A DNA stretch of 64,000 nt from contig DASVDE010000003.1 of the NCBI GenBank assembly GCA_036381235.1, forward strand, positions 1 through 64,000, given 5' to 3'. Below, piece after piece: positions 33,295-41,644 of the stretch. Position 1 is the first letter of the stretch, and every line of letters begins with the position of its first letter. The notes beneath the pieces were generated by a model, which had not been told where the DNA came from, made no database searches, and worked only from the letters and a program-made list of their open reading frames with translations. Source of the DNA: DASVDE01 sp036381235 (GTDB lineage Bacteria > Actinomycetota > Thermoleophilia > Solirubrobacterales > 70-9). Made by a program: the position numbers and the translations under genes.

Positions 33295-34887
33295 TCATAC
33301 CGGCATCACCCCATGGCGTTTCGCGGGCTTCTCGACGTGCTTGTTCTTCGCCATGCGGAGCGCCTTGACGATCGTGGGGCGGGTTTCGCGCGGGTCGATC
33401 ACATCGTCGATCACCGCGTTGCCGGCGGCGATGTAGGGATCGATCTGCTCGCGCACCGCGTTCAGCATCGCCTCGCGGGTGGCGTCAGGGTCATCGGAGG
33501 CCTCGATCGCCGAGCGGCCGATGATGTTGACCGCGCCCTCGGCGCCCATCACCGAGATCTCGGCCCCCGGCCAGGCGACGATCAGGTCCGGCTCGTAGGC
33601 TTTGCCGCACATCACGTAGTAGCCGGCACCGTAGGCCTTGCGCACCACCACGGTCACCTTCGGCACCGTGGCGCGGCTGACCGCGTAGAGCATCTTCGCC
33701 CCGTGGCGGATGATCCCGGCGTGCTCGACTTTCGCGCCGACCATGAAGCCCGGCACGTCCTGCAGGAAGACGAGCGGGATGTTGAAGGCGTCGCAGAGGT
33801 TGATGAAGCGCGCCGCCTTGTCGGCCGAGTCGTTGTCGAGGATGCCGGCCAGCTGCTTGGGCTGGTTGGCGACGATGCCGACAGGCTGGCCGCCGAAGCG
33901 GGCAAAGCAGGTGATCAGCGTCTTGGCGAACTTCGGCTTGATGTCGAACCACTCGCCGTCGTCGACGATCTCCGCGATCACGTCGTACATGTCGTAGGGC
34001 TGGCGTGAGGAGTCGGGGACGATCTCCAGGAGCTTCTCCGACATCCGGTCGTCGGGGTCGTCGGTGGCGCGAATCGGCGGCTTCTGCTCGCAGTTGAGGG
34101 GGAAGTAGGAGAGGTAGCGCTTGATCGCCTCGATGCACTCGGGGTCGTCCTTCACCTCGAGGTCCCCCACTCCCGATTTGCGGCAGTGGACCTTGGCGCC
34201 GCCTAGGTCCTCCATCGAGATGTCCTCGCCGGTCACCGCTTTGGTCAGGTGGGGGCCGGCCAGGGCCATCGCCCCCTGCCCGGAAACCATCGGCACGAAG
34301 TCGGCGAGCGCCGGGATGTAGGCGGTGCCGGCGGCGCAGGGCCCCATCATCGCCGCCACCATCGGGATCACGCCGGACATCTCGACCTCCTCGCGGAAGA
34401 GGTGGCCGGAGCCGGCGAACAACGAGCCCGCCGCCTCCTGGATGCGAGCGCCGGCCGAGTCGAGCAGCCAGATGAAGGGCATCCGCTTCTGCAGCGCCAT
34501 CTCCCGCAGCCGGGTCACCTTCAGCTCGCCGGTCATCCCCATCGAGCCCGCCATCACCGTGAAGTCGTAGGCAGCGATGCAGCAGGGACGGCCGTCAACG
34601 TCGCCCCAGCCTGTGACCACCCCGTCGGCCGGCGCCTCCTTGCCTTCCATCGCCCGCTGGGCGAAGTGGGGCCGGCCATGGATCCCCATCTCGACGAAGG
34701 TCCCCTCGTCGACGAGCAGCTCGAGCCGCTCCCGCGCGGTCAGCTTGCCGCGCTCGTGCTGTTTGGCGATCTTCTCCTCACCGCCCCCCAGCTTTGCCTT
34801 CTCTCGCCGCTCGTGCAGCTGCTCGGTGAGCGCGTCCAGCGGCGCCGTGCCGGGGAGCAAGTGCTTGCCTTCGACCTTCTCAGCCAA
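33295..34887 (-). CDS. Acyl-CoA carboxylase, carboxyltransferase (beta) subunit
   Basis: The 530-residue protein is a PccB/MccB-like carboxyltransferase that passes carboxyl from carboxybiotin to an acyl-CoA. Both crotonase-like halves are present: N-terminal KLTARERLELLVDEG, LLDSAGARIQE and an oxyanion GSMG-type loop, and the C-terminal FLQDVPGFMVG and KAYGAGYYVM segments. No biotin carboxylase alpha subunit is adjacent; a lone biotin carrier gene lies 16 kb away at 51199. The start appears to be TTG 34887, directly after the crotonase stop and behind GGAAGGGCAG. Confidence 0.92.
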   Translation of the reverse strand: MAEKVEGKHLLPGTAPLDALTEQLHERREKAKLGGGEEKIAKQHERGKLTARERLELLVDEGTFVEMGIHGRPHFAQRAMEGKEAPADGVVTGWGDVDGRPCCIAAYDFTVMAGSMGMTGELKVTRLREMALQKRMPFIWLLDSAGARIQEAAGSLFAGSGHLFREEVEMSGVIPMVAAMMGPCAAGTAYIPALADFVPMVSGQGAMALAGPHLTKAVTGEDISMEDLGGAKVHCRKSGVGDLEVKDDPECIEAIKRYLSYFPLNCEQKPPIRATDDPDDRMSEKLLEIVPDSSRQPYDMYDVIAEIVDDGEWFDIKPKFAKTLITCFARFGGQPVGIVANQPKQLAGILDNDSADKAARFINLCDAFNIPLVFLQDVPGFMVGAKVEHAGIIRHGAKMLYAVSRATVPKVTVVVRKAYGAGYYVMCGKAYEPDLIVAWPGAEISVMGAEGAVNIIGRSAIEASDDPDATREAMLNAVREQIDPYIAAGNAVIDDVIDPRETRPTIVKALRMAKNKHVEKPAKRHGVMPV

Positions 34888-35676
34888 CTATCTGCCCTTC
34901 CATTGCGGTTCGCGCTTCTCGAAGAATGCGGTGACGCCCTCGACGATGTCCTCGGTGCTGAAGGTGAGCGAGAGCTGGGAGCGCAGGTAGTCGAGCGCGT
35001 CGTCGACCGCCATGTCCTGCTGGCGGTACATCGCGTCGTGGCCGAGGCGCATCAGCACCGGGCTCTTGGAAGCCAGCTTTCCCGCCCAGTCGGCGACCGC
35101 GGCGTCGAACTCAGACACCGGCACGACCTTGTTGGCGAGCCCGTACTCGACCGCCTGCTCGGCGCTCAGCCGCTCGCCCAGCAGCATCATCTCGTTGACC
35201 TTCTTGCGCGGGACGTTGCGGTAGATGATCGCCATGATCATGTAGGGGAAGGCGCCGACGTTGATCTCGGGTGTGCCGAAGGTTGCGCCCTCCTTGGCGA
35301 TCAGCAGGTCGCAGGAGAGTGCGAGGCCCATTCCCCCGGCGAGCACATGGCCGTTGGCCGCGCACAGCGAGGGCTTGCCGAGCCGCGGCATCAGCCGGAA
35401 GAACTCGAGGAAGAGGTCGGTGGCGAAGTGTTTGGCGACCAGCGGCACATCGGCGGCGAAGCCGCCCAAGTCGGCACCCGCGCAGAAGGCCTTGTCCCCG
35501 GCCCCGGTGAGGACGACAGCCCGCGCGTCGGTGTCCTCGCGGGCGCGCTTCATCGCGTCGACCAGCTCGGTCAGCATCTGGCCGGAGAGCATGTTGCGCT
35601 TCTCCGGGTTGTTCAACGTCACCGTGGCGACGCCGTCGGCGACCTCGTACTTGACGACCTCGTATCCCTCGCTCAC
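34888..35676 (-). CDS. Enoyl-CoA hydratase/isomerase (crotonase) family protein
   Basis: This 262-residue crotonase has the oxyanion-hole motifs AFCAGADLGGF and NGHVLAGGMGLALS. The second catalytic glutamate is retained in FGTPEINVG, but the first one (usually in GGGLELA) is Gly in GGMGLALS, so the reaction may not be simple hydration. It is the first gene of the minus-strand operon, followed at once by the carboxyltransferase gene. It diverges from an acyl-CoA dehydrogenase gene 87 bases away. GTG 35676 is chosen because the frame upstream runs antisense to that gene. Confidence 0.87.
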   Translation of the reverse strand: MSEGYEVVKYEVADGVATVTLNNPEKRNMLSGQMLTELVDAMKRAREDTDARAVVLTGAGDKAFCAGADLGGFAADVPLVAKHFATDLFLEFFRLMPRLGKPSLCAANGHVLAGGMGLALSCDLLIAKEGATFGTPEINVGAFPYMIMAIIYRNVPRKKVNEMMLLGERLSAEQAVEYGLANKVVPVSEFDAAVADWAGKLASKSPVLMRLGHDAMYRQQDMAVDDALDYLRSQLSLTFSTEDIVEGVTAFFEKREPQWKGR

Positions 35677-35763
35677 GGTTCGGCACCATAGCCGACTCCA
35701 TCGAAAGTGGGAAGTGCTACTGTCCGCATCGCTTCCGGGAACAGCGAACGAGGAGAGAGACCA

Positions 35764-36981
35764 GTGGCCACCGCAACGACCAACGGCTCCAGCGTCATCA
35801 AGCCCGACTTCGAGTCGGGGCGTAAACACTTCATCTTCACCCAGGAGCACGAGGACCTGCGCGAGTCGATGCAGGCCTGGGTGAAGAAGGAACTGTGGCC
35901 CCACCGCAACGAGTGGGAGGACACCTACTGGCCGACCGAGAAGATGAAGCGCGCCGGCGACCTCGGCTTCCTCGGTCTCTGCTTCCCCGAGGAGTACGGC
36001 GGACAGGGCGGCGACTACTTCTACTCGCTGGTCCGCGCCGAGTGCATGAGCTACTCGGGCTCGGGCGGCACCAACATGGGCTTCGCCGTGCAGACCGACA
36101 TGGTCCTGCCCCCGATCCATCTGCTCGGCACCGAGGAGCAGAAGCAGCGCTACCTCACCCCCGGGCTGAAGGGCGAGAAGGTCGGCTGCCTCGGGATCAC
36201 CGAGCCGGGAGCCGGCTCCGACGTCGCCGGCATCCGCACCACCGCGATCCGCGACGGCGACGAGTATGTGATCAACGGCTCCAAGACCTTCATCACCAAC
36301 GCGCCCCGCGCCGACTTCATCGTCCTCGTCGCGAAGACGAACCCGGAGGAGCGCCACGCCGGGATCACCCTCTTCGTCGTCGATCTGCGCGACGAGAACG
36401 GCGAACACGTCCCGGGCTTCAGCGTCTCCGCCGAGCTGGAGAAGATGGGGATGCACGCTTCAGACACCGGCGAGATCGCCTTCGAGGACGTGCGCGTCCC
36501 CGCTGACGCGGTCCTCGGCGAGGTGGGCAAAGGCTTCTACCACATAGCCTGGGAGCTGCAGGGCGAGCGGCTGGTCGCCGCCGCCGGCTCCCACGCCGGT
36601 TGCGAGCGGATGATCGAGAAAACGCTCGAATACGCCAAGGAGCGCCAGGCCTTCGGCCGGCCGATCGGCAAGTTCCAGGCGATCCGCCACAAGTTCGCCG
36701 AGATGGCGACCAAGACCGAAGCGGCGAAGCAGTTCACCTACGCCACCGCCTGGCGCTTCGCCAACGGCGAGTACCCGGTGCGCGAGATCACGATGGCGAA
36801 GCTCTTCGCCTCGCGGGTCGGCTGCGAGGTCGCCGACGAGTGCATCCAGATCCTCGGCGGCTACGGCTACATGAAGGAATACGAGATCGAGCGCGCCTAC
36901 CGCGACGTTCGCCTCAACCGGATCGGTGCCGGCACCGACGAGGTGATGCTCGACGTGATCGGCCGCAGCTACGGGCTTTAG
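35764..36981 (+). CDS. Acyl-CoA dehydrogenase
   Basis: The 405-residue flavoenzyme introduces a double bond into acyl-CoA. It has the expected order: N-terminal helical domain, the substrate/FAD segment LGITEPGAGSDVAG, the YVINGSKTFITNAPRADF stretch, and the C-terminal AFGRPIGKFQAIRHKFAEM and ILGGYGYMKEYEIERAYRD, with the catalytic-base region GTDEVMLDVI. GTG 35764 has a good AGGAG before it. It is divergent from the crotonase operon and shares most motifs with the second dehydrogenase gene at 37246, suggesting paralogues. The fatty or branched substrate is unknown. Confidence 0.93.
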   Translation: MATATTNGSSVIKPDFESGRKHFIFTQEHEDLRESMQAWVKKELWPHRNEWEDTYWPTEKMKRAGDLGFLGLCFPEEYGGQGGDYFYSLVRAECMSYSGSGGTNMGFAVQTDMVLPPIHLLGTEEQKQRYLTPGLKGEKVGCLGITEPGAGSDVAGIRTTAIRDGDEYVINGSKTFITNAPRADFIVLVAKTNPEERHAGITLFVVDLRDENGEHVPGFSVSAELEKMGMHASDTGEIAFEDVRVPADAVLGEVGKGFYHIAWELQGERLVAAAGSHAGCERMIEKTLEYAKERQAFGRPIGKFQAIRHKFAEMATKTEAAKQFTYATAWRFANGEYPVREITMAKLFASRVGCEVADECIQILGGYGYMKEYEIERAYRDVRLNRIGAGTDEVMLDVIGRSYGL

Positions 36982-36993
36982 GCAAGCTGCCGA

Positions 36994-37173
36994 TTACGAG
37001 CTGGTCGCAATGACTACGCCGATCGTCGCGAGGATCGCGAGCATGTTCGTGCCCCAGAGCTGGAACATGAGAACCCTGAGGTCGCGGATGTCGCGGTCGA
37101 TCCGCTCGAGGGTCCTGTCCAAGTTGTCGAACCTGTCGTTGAGGCGCTCGTCGGTCCACATAGCCCGCTCCAT
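36994..37173 (-). CDS. Small coiled-coil plus membrane-helix protein, 59 residues
   Basis: This 59-residue protein lies antisense between the two acyl-CoA dehydrogenase genes. The first 35 residues form a charged heptad-like helix (RFDNLDRTLERIDRDIRDLR) and the last 22 a membrane helix (LWGTNMLAILATIGVVIA). Small proteins of this layout recur in actinobacterial genomes without known function. The ATG at 37173 is the first Met of the well-formed part. Coding is supported by the clean alternation of a coiled coil and hydrophobic helix; no homolog can be checked here. Confidence 0.65.
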   Translation of the reverse strand: MERAMWTDERLNDRFDNLDRTLERIDRDIRDLRVLMFQLWGTNMLAILATIGVVIATSS

Positions 37174-37245
37174 GCCGACCACGCTAGTGAGGCCGGGCAC
37201 ACATGAGACGTATTGTCTGCAAAGTATGCCCGAAATCTTTGTGCC

Positions 37246-38424
37246 ATGACCGTCATCAAGGACACCGGGACTCGGGCGACATACCCACCCTTCAACGAGG
37301 AGCATGAGGAGCTGCGGGAGACCGTCAGCCGCTTCGTCTCCAAGGAGATCGCGCCCAACGTCGACGAGTGGGAGGCGGCGCGCGGGTTCCCGCGGGAGCT
37401 GTATGAACGCTGCGCCGAGCTGGGCTTCCTCGGGCTGAAGTTCCCTGAGCGCTACGGCGGCCAGGGCGGCACGCACCTGCACGACGCGGTCTGGGTCGAG
37501 GAGCTGGCCCGCTCGGGCGGCTCGGGCGGTGTGGCGGCAAGCCTCAACGCCCACACCTCGATCGCGATGCCGCCGATCTTCAACTTCGGCACCGAGGAGC
37601 AGAAACAGCGCTGGGTCGTCCCCGGGATCGCCGGCGAGAAGATCGGCGCGCTGGGAATCACCGAGCCCGGCGCCGGCTCCGACGTCGCCGGCATCTCCAC
37701 CTTCGCCAAGAAGATCGACGGCGGCTATCTGGTCAACGGCTCCAAGACCTTCATCACCAACGGTGTCCGCGCCGACTTCCTCGTCTGCGCGGTGAAGACG
37801 ACCCAGGAGGGCGGCCATCACGGCATCTCCTTCCTGGTCCTGGAGCGCGAGATGCCCGGCTATGAGATCGCGCAGAAGCTGGAGAAGATGGGCTGGCACT
37901 CATCCGACACCGGCGAGCTGTCCTTCACCGACGTCGAGGTGCCGGCCGAGAACCTGCTCGGCGAGGAGAACAAGGGCTTCCACCTGATCATGGCCAACTT
38001 CGCCTGGGAGCGGCTGCTGATGGCGATCGGCGCCGTCGGCGCGATGCAACGGCTGATCGAGCGCTCCGTCGAGTACTCGCTGGAGCGCCAGGCCTTCGGC
38101 CGGCCGATCGGCAAGTTCCAGGCGATCCGCCACAAGATCGCCGAGATGGCAACCAAGGCCGAGGCGGCACGCGCCCTCACCTACAACGCCCTGCGCCTCT
38201 TCCACGAGGGTCAGGACTGCATCCGCGACGTCACCATGGCCAAGCTGGTCACCCAGCGCGCCGTGCTCGAGATAGCCGACGAGGCCCTACAGATCCACGG
38301 CGGTTACGGCTACATGCGCGAGTACGGCATCGAGCGCGCCGTCCGCGACGCCCGCCTCGGCCCGATCGGCGGCGGCACCGACGAGATCATGAAGGAGATC
38401 CTGGGCAAGCAGATGGGGTTGTAG
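37246..38424 (+). CDS. Acyl-CoA dehydrogenase (second copy)
   Basis: This 392-residue flavoenzyme has the same motifs as the gene at 35764: LGITEPGAGSDVAG, LVNGSKTFITNGVRADF, AFGRPIGKFQAIRHKIAEM and IHGGYGYMREYGIERAVRD, with GTDEIMKEIL near the end in the catalytic region. The two proteins differ throughout, so this is an older duplication or independent acquisition, not a recent copy. The ATG at 37246 lies 72 bases downstream of the divergent small membrane protein start. It is the last gene before the low-GC patch. Confidence 0.93.
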   Translation: MTVIKDTGTRATYPPFNEEHEELRETVSRFVSKEIAPNVDEWEAARGFPRELYERCAELGFLGLKFPERYGGQGGTHLHDAVWVEELARSGGSGGVAASLNAHTSIAMPPIFNFGTEEQKQRWVVPGIAGEKIGALGITEPGAGSDVAGISTFAKKIDGGYLVNGSKTFITNGVRADFLVCAVKTTQEGGHHGISFLVLEREMPGYEIAQKLEKMGWHSSDTGELSFTDVEVPAENLLGEENKGFHLIMANFAWERLLMAIGAVGAMQRLIERSVEYSLERQAFGRPIGKFQAIRHKIAEMATKAEAARALTYNALRLFHEGQDCIRDVTMAKLVTQRAVLEIADEALQIHGGYGYMREYGIERAVRDARLGPIGGGTDEIMKEILGKQMGL

Positions 38425-38459
38425 GCAGCAACAACCGCCAGGGATGAGACCATTCACCC

Positions 38460-39071
38460 GTGCCCACGACAGATGCACTACAGAAAGAGGCTTCAAGTCG
38501 CTCATTTGGCGCCCTGACTGCAGCGTTTCTGGGCCAAGAGATGTCAATGACCGCTCTCTTAGGGCTCATTGAGTCAACACCGGCTAACGGCAATGCGATG
38601 CCCTTGCCCTCCCCAGATGGTGCCATTCCCATATGGGTGGGCTCGGTTGGCTATGAGCGGTACCGAGACGTCAACGACTTTGCGCGTCTACTGGCAGACG
38701 CAGGAGTAGAGCGACTCATTGACGTGCGTGAACTTCCCATTTCCCGTCGTCGTGGTTTCGCCAAGACAGCCCTCGGCAACGCTCTAGAGGACCAAGGAGT
38801 CGAGTACAAACACTTGCGAGCCTTGGGCAATCCAAAGGAATTTCGCGATCTCTATAAGTCTGGGAGCGTTGAGGTAGGCCGCGCTGGCTACCAGCGCTTT
38901 CTGCTCGACAATCGAGAAGACGAGCTTCGAAATCTAGAGACTGTCCTCCGTGAAAAGCGCTCCGCGCTGATGTGCGTGGAGCACGATGAGAACGTGTGTC
39001 ACCGGCAGGTCATTTTCGAGGCTCTACGCGATCACGTAGGAATAGAGCTAGACATCACTCACATCGGCTAG
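38460..39071 (+). CDS. DUF488 domain protein with N-terminal extension
   Basis: The frame encodes 203 residues. From about residue 55 it matches DUF488: WVGSVGYERYRDVNDFARLL, LIDVRELPISRRRGFAK, YKHLRALGNP, and the C-terminal ALMCVEHDENVCHRQVIFEAL with conserved Cys/Glu/Cys/His residues. The function of DUF488 is not established. The N-terminal 50 residues are unusual, and the true start may be an inner ATG (for example 38598). Base composition here is far lower in GC (52% in one sampled line) than in neighbours. Its 3' end overlaps the facing gene by 24 bases. Confidence 0.78.
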   Translation: MPTTDALQKEASSRSFGALTAAFLGQEMSMTALLGLIESTPANGNAMPLPSPDGAIPIWVGSVGYERYRDVNDFARLLADAGVERLIDVRELPISRRRGFAKTALGNALEDQGVEYKHLRALGNPKEFRDLYKSGSVEVGRAGYQRFLLDNREDELRNLETVLREKRSALMCVEHDENVCHRQVIFEALRDHVGIELDITHIG

Positions 39072-39893
39072 GGACAACTGCTCCGGCTGCTTTGGTGGCC
39101 ACCAAACTCCAAGCACCAGAAAGGAGTTGGGGTACTGATGCTGATTGCCGACGATCAGCGCTGTGTCCTTGTTGGCTCCACACATCTCCTTCAGCCACTT
39201 TGCCCGAATCAGCTCTCTCCAGTCTGGGCGCTCACGGACCTGTCGAAAGAGCTGTGCAATCTCCCAATCGACAATCGATTGCGTGTGGGTTCTGCATCCG
39301 GTGGCAGAACACCGATATCGGTATTTGAACCGATAGGGGATTTGCTCCAGTGCTTCACGCTCTACCTCTAGCTCGTCGGCTTGCAGCAGCGATCGTTGAG
39401 CCGCCCAGGCATCCGCCATGTTGCTCTTTTCTGGATCGGGCTCAACCTCCTCAATAAGAAGGTCGAAAAACTCGGCAACTCGAAACATCCCGAGTGACGT
39501 CCCTGAATCCCGTTGCTCTTGCTGAATAGCGCACATCGACTTTGAAATGGCAGGTTCGACAATGGATCGACGGGAACGCCATCCTTCCTCTGTCCCGATC
39601 CGTTGTCCGGCAATCTCAATTGAGTCGGCATCAGCACGACGTGACTCAGGCCTTCGGTCGTTCTTCGGAGCCCCGACCTTGACGCGGATCGGCTGGTACT
39701 TACGGAACTGCTGATCCCCTCTATCCAGCGTCCTGAAAGGAACCGGGTAGAGGCGAATCCATTCGGGGAGATCGACCCCTGAGAGCCTCAAGCCGGCTAC
39801 ACACGAGATCTCGCCGTACTGCCGGCTGAGGTTCGGGTACGCCTTCACTAGCGGCAGCAGTTCGATCTCCTCAAGTCCGACATGACCCTTCAT
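39048..39893 (-). CDS. Uncharacterised partner of DUF488 (VRIYP/DWE-type protein)
   Basis: This 281-residue protein has no function I can name. The N-terminus (LVKAYPNLSRQYGEISCVAGL, then WIRLYPVPFRTLDRGDQQFRKYQPI) and PKNDRRPESRRADADSI resemble an uncharacterised family I have seen beside DUF488 genes. The C-terminal half has a possible metal or nucleic-acid site, FKYRYRCSATGCRTH with two cysteines and a histidine, followed by IVDWEIAQLFRQV. GC is about 47-55% in sampled lines, below its neighbours. It converges on the DUF488 gene with a 24-base overlap, so the two probably moved together. Confidence 0.72.
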   Translation of the reverse strand: MKGHVGLEEIELLPLVKAYPNLSRQYGEISCVAGLRLSGVDLPEWIRLYPVPFRTLDRGDQQFRKYQPIRVKVGAPKNDRRPESRRADADSIEIAGQRIGTEEGWRSRRSIVEPAISKSMCAIQQEQRDSGTSLGMFRVAEFFDLLIEEVEPDPEKSNMADAWAAQRSLLQADELEVEREALEQIPYRFKYRYRCSATGCRTHTQSIVDWEIAQLFRQVRERPDWRELIRAKWLKEMCGANKDTALIVGNQHQYPNSFLVLGVWWPPKQPEQLSLADVSDV

Positions 39894-39940
39894 GAGGCGA
39901 TCATACGTTCGCTTCCGGCGTCTTTCCCTACGATCGAGGA

Positions 39941-40384
39941 ATGATTTGCCTGCTGCGACATGGAGACGCCGAGGACAGGGATGGGGACGATGCGGCTCGG
40001 CGGTTGACCGCTAAGGGAGAGCGGCAGGCGGAGGTTGCGGGGCTGGCGTTGGCGAGGCTCGGCGCTGAGATGGAGGCATGCCTGACAAGTCCCAAGGTGC
40101 GGGCGGCCGATACAGCGCGGATCGCCTGTCGCTCGCTTGGGATCGAGCCGGAGGTCGTTGAGGAACTGCGCGGGGGGCCTTTCGATTCGCTCTCCCTCTC
40201 TGCGAGTCGGGGCGATGTCCTTCTGGTCGGCCACGAGCCGGACTTCTCCGATGAAGTTGCGCGCCTCACCGGCGCCAACGTGAAGCTGCGCAAGGGTGGG
40301 CTGGCGATCGTCGATGGGAGCAGGCTCGTCGTCTTGCTGCGGCCAGCGGATCTCGCCGCGATCGCAGTCGGTCACAGTCGCTGA
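39941..40384 (+). CDS. sixA: Phosphohistidine phosphatase SixA family (histidine phosphatase)
   Basis: This 147-residue enzyme belongs to the histidine phosphatase superfamily. The phospho-accepting RHG motif is at residues 6-8 (LLRHGDAED) and the second catalytic histidine in LLVGHEPDFS. The size and the short LTAKGERQAEVAG region match SixA, which dephosphorylates phosphohistidine on signalling proteins. The ATG at 39941 is preceded by GAGGA. GC content returns to the normal high level at this gene, marking the right edge of the low-GC patch. Confidence 0.87.
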   Translation: MICLLRHGDAEDRDGDDAARRLTAKGERQAEVAGLALARLGAEMEACLTSPKVRAADTARIACRSLGIEPEVVEELRGGPFDSLSLSASRGDVLLVGHEPDFSDEVARLTGANVKLRKGGLAIVDGSRLVVLLRPADLAAIAVGHSR

Positions 40385-40409
40385 GAAGCCGGACTGAGGC
40401 GCAGGTAGA

Positions 40410-41117
40410 TCAGCGCCGTGGGCCGGCTTCGCAGGTGTGGGAGCGACCCCAGCCGGGACCGCCGTCGCAATAGTCGTAGCCGGGGCCGCCGTAGAGTTGA
40501 TCGGGGCTGGAACCGCCGTAGAGCCGGTCGTTGCCCGGCCCGCCGTGACAACCATCTTGGCCCGGTCCCATCAGGCAGATATCGCGGCCCGGCCCACCCC
40601 AGCAACCATCGCTGCCGGCGCCATGGCGGCAGAAATCGCTGCCGCGGCCTCCGACGCAGTCGCTGTTGCGTTGGCCGGTGATGCAGACGTCGTTGCCGCC
40701 GCCCCCGACGCAGCGGTTGCGCCTTGCGCCCTGCGGATAGCAGGTGTCTGGCTCACCGCTGCCGATGAACTTGTCCGAGCCGTTACCGAGGTAGATGGTG
40801 AGCGGGATCGGCAGGTGGTCGAGCACCTCGACCAGGTCACCCGATGGACCCATGTCCACCTCGATCGATGAGACCCCCGCGAGAGGACAGACGGCGACGA
40901 GACGCCTCCGCGAGAAGTGGCACCCATCGGGATGACGAGATGCCATGTAGCCGTCCACCACGATGCTCTCCCCGCTGACGGTCAGCCTCAGATGAGAGCC
41001 CGAAGCCGCGCCTCTCACCGTGATCTTTCCCGCCGGCGCGGCTGAAGTCGGGGTCATCAAAAGCGCGCAGGCCATCAGAGCCGGGATCACCAGCAGGGCA
41101 TACGACTTGCGCCTCAC
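40410..41117 (-). CDS. Secreted Cys-rich protein with RTX-like glycine-aspartate repeats
   Basis: The 235-residue protein has a signal peptide (about 1-27, ending TSAAPAG) and a folded middle without recognised domain. From about residue 120 it carries repeats of the form GGxGxDxC alternating with a second cysteine (for example VGGGGNDVCITG, VGGRGSDFCRHG, GPGRDICLMG, GPGNDRLYGG). These resemble calcium-binding RTX nonapeptides but with paired cysteines in many turns. It is presumably exported and calcium- or disulfide-stabilised. Start is GTG 41117. Confidence 0.75.
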   Translation of the reverse strand: MRRKSYALLVIPALMACALLMTPTSAAPAGKITVRGAASGSHLRLTVSGESIVVDGYMASRHPDGCHFSRRRLVAVCPLAGVSSIEVDMGPSGDLVEVLDHLPIPLTIYLGNGSDKFIGSGEPDTCYPQGARRNRCVGGGGNDVCITGQRNSDCVGGRGSDFCRHGAGSDGCWGGPGRDICLMGPGQDGCHGGPGNDRLYGGSSPDQLYGGPGYDYCDGGPGWGRSHTCEAGPRR

Positions 41118-41211
41118 CGCCTCGATGCTAGAGAGGCTCCTCGGTCGAAGCGCCCCAGCGGGCTCCCGCTCGCTAGGTTCCGCCCAACCGCTCTACGGCA
41201 AGGAGGCGCCA

Positions 41212-41634
41212 ATGCTGTCTTGGCTGGGCAAGAAGATGATCTCCCGCAACATGGCGAAGGCACGCGCGGGGGACATCGGGCCGACGCTGCGGATGGACGC
41301 CGAGGACATCAGGTTCCGCTTCCCCGGCGACAGCTCCTGGGCGACGGAGCTACAGGGGAAGGACGAGCTGGAGCGCTGGCTCCGGCGCTTTGCCGATGTC
41401 GGCATCCAGATCTACCCCGACGAGGTCGTGCTCAAGGGCTTTCCCTGGAACCAGACGATCTGCGTCCGCGGCTACGACTATCTCGATTCGCCCGAGGGCG
41501 AGCGCATCTACGAGAACCGCTACGTCATCTGGGGCCGCATCTCCTGGGGACTGCTGCGCGACTACGAGGTCTACGAGGACACGCAGAAGACCGTGGCCCT
41601 TGACCAGTACCTCGCCAAGATCGGCAAGCTCTGA
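41212..41634 (+). CDS. NTF2-like (SnoaL-type) small protein
   Basis: The 140-residue protein has the mixed alpha/beta pattern of the NTF2-like fold: helices at the start, DIRFRFPGDSSWATELQGKD, a helix with WLRRFADVGIQIYPDEV, and closing strands (IYENRYVIWGRISWG, YEVYEDTQKTVALDQYLAK). Function is not predictable; such proteins act as small isomerases or as ligand-binding subunits. The ATG at 41212 follows a strong AAGGAGG and is preferred to longer upstream readings. The acetyltransferase gene follows after 10 bases with GAGGAG before its start, so the two are co-transcribed. Confidence 0.72.
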   Translation: MLSWLGKKMISRNMAKARAGDIGPTLRMDAEDIRFRFPGDSSWATELQGKDELERWLRRFADVGIQIYPDEVVLKGFPWNQTICVRGYDYLDSPEGERIYENRYVIWGRISWGLLRDYEVYEDTQKTVALDQYLAKIGKL

Positions 41635-41644
41635 GGAGATCGCA

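Noticed and set aside
35677..36456. Extended N-terminus for the crotonase at 34888
   Set aside because: The extension is antisense to the acyl-CoA dehydrogenase gene and has no crotonase features; GTG 35676 gives the family N-terminus.
38440..39900. Complete insertion sequence or integrative element
   Set aside because: No transposase or integrase frame and no clear terminal repeats or target duplications are visible at the low-GC edges.
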